NCBI GenBank assembly: GCA_018662365.1
Contig: JABJGH010000022.1
Coordinates: 1 to 64,000 of the forward strand
DNA from: Chloroflexota bacterium
Lineage (GTDB): Bacteria; Chloroflexota; Anaerolineae; Anaerolineales; UBA11579
Reading direction: 5' to 3'
DNA: 64,000 nt
Below the pieces are notes generated by a model. That model was not told the origin of the DNA. It made no database searches and saw only the letters and a list, made by a program, of their open reading frames with translations. Below, piece after piece: positions 9,058 through 18,684 of the stretch. A program made the translations under genes and the position numbers. The number at the start of each line of letters is the position of its first letter. Position 1 is the stretch's first letter.

Positions 9058-12000
9058 ATGAGTCGACAAAAAATAACAGTTGATGGTAACCAAGCGGTTG
9101 CTTCGGTTGCCTTTAAATTAAATGAGGTAATTGCGATTTATCCGATTACACCCTCCTCACCAATAGGTGAGTGGGCGGATCAATGGGGAGCAGAAGGAAA
9201 ACCCAATATATGGGGGACGACACCTTTAGTGGTTGAAATGCAAAGTGAGGGTGGTGCTGCGGGGGCAGTGCATGGCGCTCTTCAGGCTGGTGCATTGACC
9301 ACTACATTTACAGCTTCCCAGGGATTATTATTGATGATTCCTAATATGTATAAAATCGCGGGAGAATTAACGTCTACGGTATTCCATGTGGCTGCACGAT
9401 CGATAGCTGCACAAGCCCTTTCAATTTTCGGGGACCATAGTGATGTGATGGCCACGCGGGCAACCGGATTTGCCTTGATGTCCTCCAACTCTGTGCAAGA
9501 GGCAATGGACATGGCATTGATCTCCCAAGCTGCAACTTTAAAATCTCGAGTGCCCTTTATTCATTTCTTTGATGGGTTTAGGACGTCTCATGAGGTCGCT
9601 AAAGTTGAGCAATTGACCGAAGAAGATATGCGAGCCATGATCGATGATGAGATGGTTCGGGAACATCGAATGCGCGGACTCTCACCAGATAGGCCCGTAT
9701 TAAGAGGCACAGCACAAAATCCAGATGTATTCTTCCAGGCTAGAGAAACGGTTAATCCTTTTTATAATGATGCACCTGCTATTGTTCAAGATGCGATGGA
9801 TAAGTTTGCTGAAATCGTTGGAAGAAAGTATGAACTTTTCCAATATGAAGGCCCTAAAGATGCTGAACGGGTAATCATAATGATGGGTTCTGGTGCTGAA
9901 ACTGCTCATGAAACTCTCAATGCCTTAAATAAAGATGGGGAAAAGGTAGGATTATTAAAAGTAAGGCTTTATCGCCCCTTCTCTGTTGAACATTTCATCA
10001 ATGCCCTTCCTAAATCGGTCAACGCGATTGCAGTTTTGGACCGAACAAAGGAACCTGGCAGCACTGGTGAGCCAATGTATGTGGATGTGGTCACTGCATT
10101 GAACGAAGCAATTAGTTCCGGTAATTCTCCATTTAGCAAAATGCCCAAAATTATTGGTGGTCGCTATGGGTTATCTTCCAAGGAATTTACTCCCGCAATG
10201 GTAAAGGCTGTATTTGATGAATTATCAAAAGAACAGTCAAAAAATCACTTTACGATCGGTATCAATGATGATGTGACACACACCAGCTTAACTTATGATG
10301 CGGATTATGTGATCGAAGATGTAGAAGCAGTCCGGGCAGTATTCTATGGGCTGGGTTCAGATGGCACTGTAGGTGCAAACAAAAATTCAATTAAAATAAT
10401 TGGTGAAGATACTGATAATTTTGCCCAGGGTCATTTTGTTTATGACTCAAAGAAAGCTGGCGCAGTAACCGTATCTCACTTAAGGTTTGGTCCTAATCCG
10501 ATCAGATCTACATATGAAATACAAAAAGCAAACTTTTTAGCTTGTCATCAATTTAATTTCTTAGAACGAGTGGATATGTTCAAATTGGCTGATGAGGGAG
10601 CAACTTTCTTGCTGAATAGCCCTTATGGACCTGATGAAGTCTGGGATGAGTTGCCAAAGACAGTCCAGCAAACGATCATTGATAAAAAATTAAAATTCTA
10701 CGTGGTCGATGGTTATACTGTTGCAGAAAAAGCTGGCATGGGCCGAAGAGTGAATACGGTGTTGCAAGCCTGTTTCTTTGGTATCAGCGGTGTATTGCCT
10801 AAAGACGAAGCAATCGCAGCAATTAAGAATGCGATTAAAAAGACCTATGGAAAACGGGGAGAGGAAATTGTAAAAAGGAATTATGAAGCTGTGGATATGG
10901 CTTTAGAATATTTACACGAGGTAGAGGTTCCCGATTCCGCAACTAGTGATTTCGATGTAATCCCTCCTGTCCCCGCCGATTCTCCTGAATTCGTAAAGGA
11001 TGTTTTAGGAACAATTATTGGACGACGTGGTGACAGTCTCCCAGTAAGTGCTATGCCAGTGGATGGCACTTACCCCACTGGGACTACTCAATATGAAAAA
11101 CGTAATATTGCTTTAGATATTCCTGTTTGGGAAGCTGACATTTGTGCAGAGTGTGGAAAGTGCGTTATGGTTTGTCCACATGCCGTGATTCGGCAGAAAG
11201 TTGTGGATGAGGTCTTGCTAAAAGGAGCTCCATCTACCTTCAAATCAAAAGATGTAAAAACTTGGAAGAATTTTAAGGGGAAGAAATACCTACTACAAGT
11301 TTCTCCTGAAGATTGCACTGGATGTAGGCTATGCGTTGAAGTTTGCCCTGCTAAGGACAAAAGCCAAGTAGGTCGAAAGGCGATTAACATGGCTCCCCAA
11401 CTCCCTCTAAGAGAGCAAGAATCCGAAAATTGGGAATTTTTCTTGGGTTTACCTGAGGTAGATCGAGCCGAATTAGATGTCAGCAGGGTAAAAGATTCTC
11501 AATTCCTACTTCCAATGTTTGAGTTTTCTGGTGCATGTGCTGGTTGCGGTGAAACACCTTATCTAAAATTAATCACACAATTGTTTGGTGACAGAATGGT
11601 GGTTGCGAATGCGACTGGCTGTTCTTCAATTTATGGTGGAAATTTGCCCACCACGCCATGGTCAAAAAATGCAGATGGACGTGGACCTGCTTGGTCTAAT
11701 TCTTTATTTGAAGACAATGCAGAATTCGGATTGGGGATGAGATTGTCAATGGATAAGCAAGAAGAATATTCTATTGAACTAGTCAGGGAATTGGCTGAAG
11801 AAATAGGTACTGAACTGGCCGAGCAGATACTATCTGTTGATCAAACCACGGATGTAGGAATTCAAGCACAACGAAAAAATGTTGAGGAATTGAAAGAGAA
11901 ATTGTCTGGATCCTCGGATTCTCGGGCAATTGATCTACTCAGCTTAGCCGACGTACTGGTAAAGAGAAGTATGTGGATCATAGGAGGGGATGGGTGGGCC

Positions 12001-12633
12001 TATGACATTGGATATGGTGGATTAGATCATGTGATGGCCTCTGGGCGAAATGTGAATATCCTAGTGATGGATACTGAAGTATATTCCAACACTGGTGGTC
12101 AATCCTCCAAGGCAACCCCTCGTGCTGCCTCAGCCAAGTTTGCAGCCAAAGGCAAGGATTCACCTAAAAAAGACCTGGCATTAATGGCAATGTCTTACGG
12201 GAATGTTTACGTTGCTAAAATTGCGATGGGCGCAAATGATACACAAACACTTAATGCAATTTTGGAGGCAGAAGCCTATGATGGTCCTTCCTTGATTATT
12301 GCGTATAGCCAATGTATTGCACATGGAATAGATATGCAAAAAGGATTAACTCAGCAAAAATTAATTGTTGAATCAGGTGGATGGCCATTGCTACGTTACA
12401 ACCCTGAAAATGCTGAACAAGGAAAAAATCCTCTTAAATTAGATTCAAAAGATCCTAAAGTAAAATTTGAGGAATTTGCCTATAATGAAAATCGATACAA
12501 GGTGTTGCTCCAATCTTATCCGGATCGTGCAGAAGATCTGATGGAAAAAGCAATTGAAGATAACGATAAGCGATGGAATTTTTATAAGCAAATGGCTGCA
12601 ATGCATTACGATGATGGAAGCGAAGAAGCCTGA
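9058..12633 (+). CDS. nifJ: Pyruvate:ferredoxin (flavodoxin) oxidoreductase, single-chain
   Basis: Oxidatively decarboxylates pyruvate to acetyl-CoA, reducing ferredoxin. The roughly 1190-residue length is that of fused homodimeric PFOR. Domain order is visible: the N-terminal domain with YPITPSSPIGEWADQW, the gamma domain around residues 420-640, two ferredoxin motifs (CAECGKCVMVCP near 695 and CTGCRLCVEVCP near 753), and the TPP domain starting with CAGCGETPY near 827. The C-terminal cysteine in SQCIAHG supplies the last ligand of the proximal cluster. The start at 9058 is preferred to the ATG at 9046 because GGAG lies seven bases before it. Followed by its own terminator. Confidence 0.97.
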   Translation: MSRQKITVDGNQAVASVAFKLNEVIAIYPITPSSPIGEWADQWGAEGKPNIWGTTPLVVEMQSEGGAAGAVHGALQAGALTTTFTASQGLLLMIPNMYKIAGELTSTVFHVAARSIAAQALSIFGDHSDVMATRATGFALMSSNSVQEAMDMALISQAATLKSRVPFIHFFDGFRTSHEVAKVEQLTEEDMRAMIDDEMVREHRMRGLSPDRPVLRGTAQNPDVFFQARETVNPFYNDAPAIVQDAMDKFAEIVGRKYELFQYEGPKDAERVIIMMGSGAETAHETLNALNKDGEKVGLLKVRLYRPFSVEHFINALPKSVNAIAVLDRTKEPGSTGEPMYVDVVTALNEAISSGNSPFSKMPKIIGGRYGLSSKEFTPAMVKAVFDELSKEQSKNHFTIGINDDVTHTSLTYDADYVIEDVEAVRAVFYGLGSDGTVGANKNSIKIIGEDTDNFAQGHFVYDSKKAGAVTVSHLRFGPNPIRSTYEIQKANFLACHQFNFLERVDMFKLADEGATFLLNSPYGPDEVWDELPKTVQQTIIDKKLKFYVVDGYTVAEKAGMGRRVNTVLQACFFGISGVLPKDEAIAAIKNAIKKTYGKRGEEIVKRNYEAVDMALEYLHEVEVPDSATSDFDVIPPVPADSPEFVKDVLGTIIGRRGDSLPVSAMPVDGTYPTGTTQYEKRNIALDIPVWEADICAECGKCVMVCPHAVIRQKVVDEVLLKGAPSTFKSKDVKTWKNFKGKKYLLQVSPEDCTGCRLCVEVCPAKDKSQVGRKAINMAPQLPLREQESENWEFFLGLPEVDRAELDVSRVKDSQFLLPMFEFSGACAGCGETPYLKLITQLFGDRMVVANATGCSSIYGGNLPTTPWSKNADGRGPAWSNSLFEDNAEFGLGMRLSMDKQEEYSIELVRELAEEIGTELAEQILSVDQTTDVGIQAQRKNVEELKEKLSGSSDSRAIDLLSLADVLVKRSMWIIGGDGWAYDIGYGGLDHVMASGRNVNILVMDTEVYSNTGGQSSKATPRAASAKFAAKGKDSPKKDLALMAMSYGNVYVAKIAMGANDTQTLNAILEAEAYDGPSLIIAYSQCIAHGIDMQKGLTQQKLIVESGGWPLLRYNPENAEQGKNPLKLDSKDPKVKFEEFAYNENRYKVLLQSYPDRAEDLMEKAIEDNDKRWNFYKQMAAMHYDDGSEEA

Positions 12634-12642
12634 ATCAAATGA

Positions 12643-12679
12643 ATGGGACGAGAATACTAGTCTCGTCCCATGTTTTTTT
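12643..12679 (+). terminator. Rho-independent terminator after nifJ
   Basis: A perfect 11-bp stem (12643-12653 and 12661-12671) with a seven-base loop, then seven T at 12673-12679. Confidence 0.95.
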
Positions 12680-12743
12680 CTAGTTAAAGTTTAATTTTGA
12701 AAATCTGACCTCAACAATAAATTATATTTCAAAAGGAAATCCA

Positions 12744-13745
12744 ATGAAAAAGCTTGAGACAAACTATTTGGGGTTGAAATTAAAAAACCCCCTAGTTGTA
12801 TCTGCATCTCCCTTTTCTGAAAAAGTAGAAGCGGTAGTCGAATTGGAAAAAGCGGGAGTGAGTGCCCTAGTGATGCATTCTTTATTTGAAGAACAGATCA
12901 CACATGAAAGCTTATCCTTAGATCACCATTTGGAGTATGGCACTGATTCCTTTGCAGAAGCCCTTTCTTATTTCCCTGATAGTGGACGATATACATTGAG
13001 TACTGATTCCTATTTAGAAAAATTGAGGGATCTTAAAAAAGCGGTGGATATTCCGATAATTGCAAGCCTAAACGGATCATCAAGTGGAAAGTGGATTGAA
13101 TTTGCTGAGAAGATTGAAGCGATGGGGGCAGATGCCCTAGAATTAAATTTGTATTACTTGCCTACAGATCCCGAACAAACCAGTATGACTTTAGAGAATA
13201 CATATTTGGAACTTGTCCAAAATATTTGTCGGGCAGTAGAAATTCCTGTTGCTGCCAAGCTTAGCCCATTCTTTTCATCGCTTCCAAATTTTTCTAAAAA
13301 TTTAGCTGACGCGGGCGTACAGGGACTTGTGCTTTTCAATCGGTTCTATCAACCCGATTTAGATCTGGATGAATTAGAAGTTGTACCTAAACTCAATTTG
13401 AGTAACAACCAGGAAATGTTGCTTCCCCTGCGATGGGTATCCATTCTATATGGACGTGTTGATCTAGATTTTGCGTTAACTTCTGGAGTTCAATCGGGAT
13501 TGGACGTATTAAAAGCCATGATGGCAGGCGCCAATGTCACAATGGTTGCTTCAGAATTATTACGAAAAGGATACGGCAGAGCCACAGAAATTTTAGAGTC
13601 GATCAATATGTGGATGGAGGAAAATGATTACGAATCCATTCAGCAAATGCAAGGGAGCATGAGCATGCAAAGTGTATCTGATCCATCCGCATTTGAGAGG
13701 GCTAACTATATGAAAGTATTAAGTTCTTTCACAGATTTGCCATAA
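12744..13745 (+). CDS. Dihydroorotate dehydrogenase-like flavoprotein
   Basis: A 333-residue TIM-barrel protein of the DHOD-like group found beside PFOR in several anaerobes. It begins TNYLGLKLKNPLVVSASPF, which is the class 1 DHOD N-terminal strand and FMN region. Later blocks are PIIASLNGSS, the IPVAAKLSPF strand with the FMN-contacting lysine, and the GVQSGLDVLKAMMAGANV phosphate site. It lacks a genuine pyr operon context, so a pyrimidine role is unproven. Its position after nifJ suggests a redox or ferredoxin-linked function, by inference. An AAGGAAA ribosome site precedes the ATG. Confidence 0.8.
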   Translation: MKKLETNYLGLKLKNPLVVSASPFSEKVEAVVELEKAGVSALVMHSLFEEQITHESLSLDHHLEYGTDSFAEALSYFPDSGRYTLSTDSYLEKLRDLKKAVDIPIIASLNGSSSGKWIEFAEKIEAMGADALELNLYYLPTDPEQTSMTLENTYLELVQNICRAVEIPVAAKLSPFFSSLPNFSKNLADAGVQGLVLFNRFYQPDLDLDELEVVPKLNLSNNQEMLLPLRWVSILYGRVDLDFALTSGVQSGLDVLKAMMAGANVTMVASELLRKGYGRATEILESINMWMEENDYESIQQMQGSMSMQSVSDPSAFERANYMKVLSSFTDLP

Positions 13746-13765
13746 GTATTTTAATTAAAAAAATA

Positions 13766-13803
13766 AAACCAGGAGATGATTAATTTATTTCCTGGTTTTT
13801 TGT
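13766..13803 (+). terminator. Rho-independent terminator after the DHOD-like gene
   Basis: A 9-bp stem (13766-13774 and 13790-13798) with the 3' arm running into T residues. Confidence 0.85.
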
Positions 13804-13887
13804 TTCCCTCTTCAATTATGGTATTGTTAGATGCTGGAGTAATTAAAAACATAAAATAAATTTACCCAATTTGGGGGTTAGAAAATT

Positions 13888-15237
13888 TTGAAAATCACAA
13901 ATGAACGCCTAAGAAAAAGTCTACATCAGGCATTAAAATCCTGGAAAAATTTAGATTTTGGTAAGGATCAGGTTCTTCCGAAATTAGTTGAATCCATGGG
14001 ATATGCTTCGATTTCAGAATTGTTGGAAAAGGGAATAGACGATTTATCGAAAATTAATCCCCTTGAATCGCACATATTGTTTTTAAGGTTTAAAAGTGAT
14101 CGAACAATCATTTCTATTGCGCATGAGCTGAATTTTAGTTCTGATCAAATTAACAGAATGCAACGAAAAGGTATAACTCACTTAGCCCAAATCTATTTGA
14201 AAGAAGGGATGGTCATAAAGGAAGCTAAGGCAAATTATTTGATGCACAATTTGCCAACTAGAGATCCTGCCAAATTGTTTGGATTAGACAATGCCATTGA
14301 TTCAATAGTGAATAGAGTATTAAGTGTTGACAGCCCAAATATTTATACCATTTCTGGTCTGGGGGGAATTGGAAAAACTTCATTAGCAGATGCGGTTGCT
14401 CGAATAGTTTTAATCAGGCACTCCTTTGCCGACATTCATTGGATTAGATATGAAAAAGAAATAATAGATCAGTCTGGCATTAATGTTTTAGTGAATAGTT
14501 TGGCAAATGAAATATTGCCAACTGAGATCGACGAATCAATTGTTGAAGAAGCGTTAATTCAAGAGTTTAAATCGAAAACAACCTTAATAATTATTGATAA
14601 TTTGGGATCAGAAACTAATATTAATTTAGTGATCAAAAAATTATCTCAAATTAGTGGAAAAAGCAAATTTTTTCTCACAAGCCGACAACATCCATCTAAA
14701 GATGTTCAATCTTTTAATTACAGAATTTCTGAGTTGAGTCAAGAGGATTCGGAAAAAATTACTGTTAATCAAGCAGAAAATATTGGATTGGGTAAGCATA
14801 AACAAGAAATTATCGAAAATTTTGATTTTATTTATTCAAGGGTAGGGGGAAATCCACTGGCGTTAAAATTGCTTGTCGGACTTTTAGAAGCATTGCCGCT
14901 CGGGATTATATTGAATGAATTCAAAAACACAAAGCTTGATGATGTTATAAGTTTATACAAACATATTTATCTTTTATCATGGCAGTCATTAAATAACAAA
15001 TCAAAAAGACTTTTGCTTGGCATGATCCAAGTTAGTGATAATGGGATAACTTTTGATAATATGGTTAAACATAGCGGATTGAATGAAATAGAAACAACTA
15101 AATCGCTTCAATCGCTTTTTAATCGCTCTTTACTAGAATGGCGAGGGGGTTTGGAAGATCGCAGATACGGGATTCATCAACTCACTCATACTTTTCTAGA
15201 AAATGATATTTTGAATGATGCAGATTTTAGAATTTGA
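13888..15237 (+). CDS. NB-ARC NTPase with N-terminal helix-turn-helix (front half of a split NB-ARC/TPR protein)
   Basis: A 449-residue STAND-type ATPase, probably a signal-responsive switch protein. The N-terminal 110 residues resemble a sigma-region-4 helix-turn-helix (IISIAHELNFSSDQINRMQ). The NB-ARC core has Walker A GLGGIGKT at 157-164, Walker B TLIIIDN near 231, the sensor FFLTSRQ, and the GNPLALKLL motif. A winged-helix part follows. The start is a TTG at 13888; no in-frame ATG fits better. The reading frame ends just where TPR repeats normally begin, and the next gene continues in another frame. The ligand and target are unknown. Confidence 0.75.
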   Translation: MKITNERLRKSLHQALKSWKNLDFGKDQVLPKLVESMGYASISELLEKGIDDLSKINPLESHILFLRFKSDRTIISIAHELNFSSDQINRMQRKGITHLAQIYLKEGMVIKEAKANYLMHNLPTRDPAKLFGLDNAIDSIVNRVLSVDSPNIYTISGLGGIGKTSLADAVARIVLIRHSFADIHWIRYEKEIIDQSGINVLVNSLANEILPTEIDESIVEEALIQEFKSKTTLIIIDNLGSETNINLVIKKLSQISGKSKFFLTSRQHPSKDVQSFNYRISELSQEDSEKITVNQAENIGLGKHKQEIIENFDFIYSRVGGNPLALKLLVGLLEALPLGIILNEFKNTKLDDVISLYKHIYLLSWQSLNNKSKRLLLGMIQVSDNGITFDNMVKHSGLNEIETTKSLQSLFNRSLLEWRGGLEDRRYGIHQLTHTFLENDILNDADFRI

Positions 15238-16270
15238 CCCCAAAAAAGAATTTATACAATCGGTCCAACTAAATTTAAACTATTGGTTAGACAATTTATT
15301 GGACGCTCCGAAACTTGACCAGGCTAACCTCCGTCGTGCAGTTCTTTATGGATGCAGATATAAGGAAACAATTGATTTTAGCTTGAAATTAATGCGCAAT
15401 TCGATGCCTTTGATTGAAAAGCGTGGGGATTTCAATGAATGGCTGGAAATTATTGATCGTTTAAAAAACCCGGAAAAAAGTTTAGAAAAAATTGATCAAG
15501 GATTATTATTTATTTTTCAGGGAGATTTAGAGTTTCAATCAAATTTTTTTCTCGCTGCGATCGATAGTTTTCAGAAAGCGAAACAAGTTGGGGACGAAAT
15601 TAATAATATGGAGATAGTTATTAATTCTTCAATTGGATTATGTCAAAGTAGTTGGGGGTTAAGAAACTTTGACCTTGCAAAAAAATATGGTGAGGATTTA
15701 TTGAATATGGAGGAGGATGAATTTTTTCAACTTGCCAAGATTGCCTTAATTGATAATATTCTTGGTATGATCTCCTTGAGTGAAAATAAACTTAAGAAAG
15801 CTACAAGGTATTTCCAAGCAGCCAAACGAATATATATAAAAAATAAAGACAAGCTTGGAGAAATGAGAATACAGAATAATCTGGCAATTATTGACATTGC
15901 GAAAGAAAATAATAAAAGTGCATTAAAGCGATTAAACCAGGCAGAAAACTTTTTTAGTATTAATGGATTTGATGCCGATATGATAAAGATTAGAATGTCA
16001 AAAGGTTTTATGTATTATCGAATGGGAAATTTGATTTCGGCAAAATATATATTTTCAAATGCAATTCCTGAAAATTGGGAATATTCTGCCACTAAATACC
16101 ATATTGCATGGGGCGATTTCGTTTTAGGAGCAATTGAGTTAACCCAGAATAATCATGAAGAATCGAGAATCTATTTTGGAAAAAGTTTAAAATATTGGGA
16201 GGAATCAAACAACACTGATATGGTGTTGCTTACAAAAAACGTAATAAAATTATTTAGTGCCGATAATTAA
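15215..16270 (+). CDS. TPR-repeat protein (back half of a split NB-ARC/TPR protein)
   Basis: A 351-residue all-helical protein with repeated TPR-like helices (for example FFLAAIDSFQKAKQVGDE and KLKKATRYFQAAKRIYIK). It overlaps the NB-ARC gene by 23 bases in a different frame and has no visible ribosome site before its ATG pair. In related proteins such repeats are the C-terminal sensor part of the NB-ARC chain. It may be translated by coupling, or the two may be one gene broken by a frameshift. It ends 19 bases from the convergent PAP2 gene. Confidence 0.7.
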   Translation: MMQILEFDPKKEFIQSVQLNLNYWLDNLLDAPKLDQANLRRAVLYGCRYKETIDFSLKLMRNSMPLIEKRGDFNEWLEIIDRLKNPEKSLEKIDQGLLFIFQGDLEFQSNFFLAAIDSFQKAKQVGDEINNMEIVINSSIGLCQSSWGLRNFDLAKKYGEDLLNMEEDEFFQLAKIALIDNILGMISLSENKLKKATRYFQAAKRIYIKNKDKLGEMRIQNNLAIIDIAKENNKSALKRLNQAENFFSINGFDADMIKIRMSKGFMYYRMGNLISAKYIFSNAIPENWEYSATKYHIAWGDFVLGAIELTQNNHEESRIYFGKSLKYWEESNNTDMVLLTKNVIKLFSADN

Positions 16271-16289
16271 TTTCGGTAGAAAATAGGCT

Positions 16290-16814
16290 CTATAGGAATT
16301 GTGGTAAAAACTGTAGGGATAACAAACCCATAACTATCCCCACAATCCACCCGGCAATTACATCTGAAAGATAGTGAACCCCCATAGCAATTCTGGCTAA
16401 CCCCACAAGAGGGCCCCATATAATTAACAATATTCCAAACCAAATAGGTCCCAATCCAAGGGCCACAACGCCAATTAACATTGCCCTTGCAGCATGGCCG
16501 GAAGGAAAAGAATGTGGATCTGTTTTGCGATAGATCTGACCCCATTCACCTTCAGGACGATTTCGGCGAATTGTAAATTTTAGTATAAGGACAATAATCG
16601 CCGTGAAAAATATCGCGATAAAAAGGATTGCAGATCGGTATTTCCAAAATAAATTTCCAAAATACCATAGAATTGGTAAAGCAAGTAACCAAAACCAAGA
16701 GTCTCCGGAATGAGCTAGGAAAGCTGAGAAATTCCTTAAATTTCCTGGTTGCTCAGCAACCCTAAGGCGCTTAGAGATATTAGCGTCTTTATTGAGAAAG
16801 TCTTTTAATGACAT
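16290..16814 (-). CDS. PAP2-family membrane phosphatase
   Basis: An integral membrane phosphatase of 174 residues. The three acid phosphatase motifs are present: KFTIRRNRP, SFPSGHAAR, and RIAMGVHYLSD with its catalytic histidine. About four or five hydrophobic segments surround them. Family substrates are lipid phosphates such as phosphatidate, PGP or undecaprenyl diphosphate. It is the last gene of a three-gene operon: its ATG directly follows the stop of the nucleotidyltransferase gene. That context suggests a step in lipid or polyprenol metabolism, by inference. Confidence 0.85.
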   Translation of the reverse strand: MSLKDFLNKDANISKRLRVAEQPGNLRNFSAFLAHSGDSWFWLLALPILWYFGNLFWKYRSAILFIAIFFTAIIVLILKFTIRRNRPEGEWGQIYRKTDPHSFPSGHAARAMLIGVVALGLGPIWFGILLIIWGPLVGLARIAMGVHYLSDVIAGWIVGIVMGLLSLQFLPQFL

Positions 16815-17582
16815 TTATCTAGATTCAAAGTCTTTGATCAATAATTCAAGTTGTTCGGCTTTATCTGCATCCATCGCAATTTCAGCGTAGGGGCAGCGAA
16901 TTGCACGGGCTTTCATCCCAATTCTTTTTGAGATTCTCGCTGCCGCTTGTTCAGGTGTGATGAGTCTTAAAGCAATTAGCAATAAATTGTCAATACCAAC
17001 CATGGCGACTTGCTTCAATGGTTTTTTGCGATTGGCTTCTAATTTATTCCAAAGTCCCTCTTGGGCGACTACAGAAGAGGTTGTAAAAACGTTCATGTCC
17101 CCGCCACATAACTCAACACCTTTTAATTTTGTGTAGGTTCGATTAGCTCCAGGAAATCTTTTCTCCATTACAGCACGTTCAATGATGTTGTAATAAAGGT
17201 CGTCATCCGTCTCCCGGCAGGTATCTACGAGCCAATCAACCATTTCTGTAGTGATCGCAGGTATGTCTGAGGCAATGGCTAGTACATACTTCGCATCTTG
17301 ATTTATTTCTACAATTTTTTCGGTACCAGCCTTGATGTTGTCAATCATCCCGCCTTGGTGAGATACGTAATGGATTGGCTTTTTACATGTAAGCCCTGTA
17401 GAATCATCTAAACTAACAATGACCACATTATTGATCTTGGATGATTCGCCAACCGCATCTAAAATCCATTGGATCATTGGCTTTCCGCCAACTTCCGCTA
17501 AAGCCTTAGATTTTCCCAGCGTATATTTAAAAAAGGGATCATCTTCGGATGGAAAACCTCCCGCAGTAATTAGAGCATCCAT
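16815..17582 (-). CDS. MobA-like nucleotidyltransferase
   Basis: A 255-residue protein starting MDALITAGG, the Rossmann-type loop of NTP transferases, followed by LGKSKALAEVGGKPMIQW with the conserved lysines and the GGKP turn. A DSTG..GG region and the acidic AIASDIPAIT metal site follow. Such enzymes activate a phosphorylated sugar, alcohol or cofactor with CTP or GTP. The start codon shares one base (TAATG) with the preceding stop, and the PAP2 ATG follows at once. The substrate is unknown; the operon points to a phospholipid or polyol-phosphate headgroup. Confidence 0.75.
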   Translation of the reverse strand: MDALITAGGFPSEDDPFFKYTLGKSKALAEVGGKPMIQWILDAVGESSKINNVVIVSLDDSTGLTCKKPIHYVSHQGGMIDNIKAGTEKIVEINQDAKYVLAIASDIPAITTEMVDWLVDTCRETDDDLYYNIIERAVMEKRFPGANRTYTKLKGVELCGGDMNVFTTSSVVAQEGLWNKLEANRKKPLKQVAMVGIDNLLLIALRLITPEQAAARISKRIGMKARAIRCPYAEIAMDADKAEQLELLIKDFESR

Positions 17583-18481
17583 TAATTTAACTCCTGAATT
17601 TCAGGCTTGAAACCTAATTTATCAATTAACTCATCCAATTCTTGATGGGTAAGCACGCGGTCTTTTCCGGAAACAGCTATAAGGGCAGCCTCCATCATAT
17701 TTGTCCCAAAGGAGCGACCTTCTAAGACCGGTGTTGCAGTGACGAGATATTTTATTCCGATGGATCTGAAAAATTCAACATCTTCGCTAGTAGTTGTATT
17801 TGTAATAATTACTTTGTTTTCTAATTTATCGGGCATATGACGTTTGATATAGTGGCAATCTCCAGCAATGATCTCTGCCCATTGATAATGCTTCTCAAAT
17901 TTTGGCACACGAATTTCTTGTTTCTCGCCGGTAGGATAGATCCAATCAAATGGTAGACGACCTGCTATGGGCATCATGATAGCTGCTGCAGCTTTTAAAG
18001 ATTTTTCTGTATGTAAGGAAAGGGGGATGCCCAAACCAAACATGAAATCGCCAAATGTGCAATTAAACCCAGAATCTAAAAAGGATTTTGTCATCCCCCA
18101 ACGATCTATTCCTAGACTCACAAAGACGTTTTTTTCTTTGATGAAATCCCCATGTTTTTCCATGAAAGTTGGTAAAGCCCGACTTTCAAGCGTATTTTTT
18201 AATCCTGTACCGTCAACTAGTGGCGTTTGTTTAACAAAACGAACCATTGGTTTTACTGAATGGAGGAGATACCATTTGTCATCGACCAAGGTCCCGAGGT
18301 CTGCGCCCCCGACACCAAATGCATCCACTTTTCCATCTAATTCTTTATATAATTGTGCTGCTTTTTCCATATCCCCATCGCAGCCAATCCTTTCAATGCT
18401 TACCTTTTCCCCCAATAATTCAATTTCAACGGCTTTGTCTCTTTTTGAAGAACCCAAGCTCACACTCACTGCGCGTTTCAT
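17582..18481 (-). CDS. Conserved protein of unknown function, sometimes labelled quinate/shikimate dehydrogenase-like
   Basis: A 299-residue cytoplasmic protein that I recognise only as a conserved chloroflexal type of hypothetical. It starts RAVSVSLGSSKRDKAVEIEL and carries the block DAFGVGGADLGT near residue 55, which could be a nucleotide or phosphate loop. The middle contains AGDCHYIKRHMP and IITNTTTSEDVEFF, reminiscent of a Rossmann fold. It opens the operon with the nucleotidyltransferase and PAP2 phosphatase, with a strong GGAGGAAG ribosome site. Any dehydrogenase label is unsupported by what I can see. Confidence 0.6.
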   Translation of the reverse strand: MKRAVSVSLGSSKRDKAVEIELLGEKVSIERIGCDGDMEKAAQLYKELDGKVDAFGVGGADLGTLVDDKWYLLHSVKPMVRFVKQTPLVDGTGLKNTLESRALPTFMEKHGDFIKEKNVFVSLGIDRWGMTKSFLDSGFNCTFGDFMFGLGIPLSLHTEKSLKAAAAIMMPIAGRLPFDWIYPTGEKQEIRVPKFEKHYQWAEIIAGDCHYIKRHMPDKLENKVIITNTTTSEDVEFFRSIGIKYLVTATPVLEGRSFGTNMMEAALIAVSGKDRVLTHQELDELIDKLGFKPEIQELN

Positions 18482-18611
18482 AGGATGCTTCCTCCTCAGG
18501 GATTAAAAAAAATATTAAAATGAGTATAACCTATCGAATTGATTTATAAAACCCTTGCCTAATAAGTATCCATTAAAAATGGATACGAAAACGAATTGAA
18601 AATATGTTCAT

Positions 18612-18640
18612 TTGATTAGACAATAATTAACCAGTATAAT
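18612..18640 (+). promoter_or_regulatory. Promoter of ilvE
   Basis: TTGATT at 18612-18617 and TATAAT at 18635-18640 are separated by exactly 17 bases, about 45 bases before the ilvE start. Confidence 0.75.
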
Positions 18641-18684
18641 GCTTCAAAACTAAAATTGTTTGGCGACCAAAAAGGATTCTTTGT

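Noticed and set aside
15215-15237. TGA at the end of the NB-ARC frame as a second selenocysteine codon
   Set aside because: The frame after the TGA soon ends and does not resemble the protein; the continuation is in a different frame.
16267-16545. Second protein on the minus strand over the PAP2 gene
   Set aside because: It is an alternative frame of the PAP2 gene, which holds all the conserved motifs.
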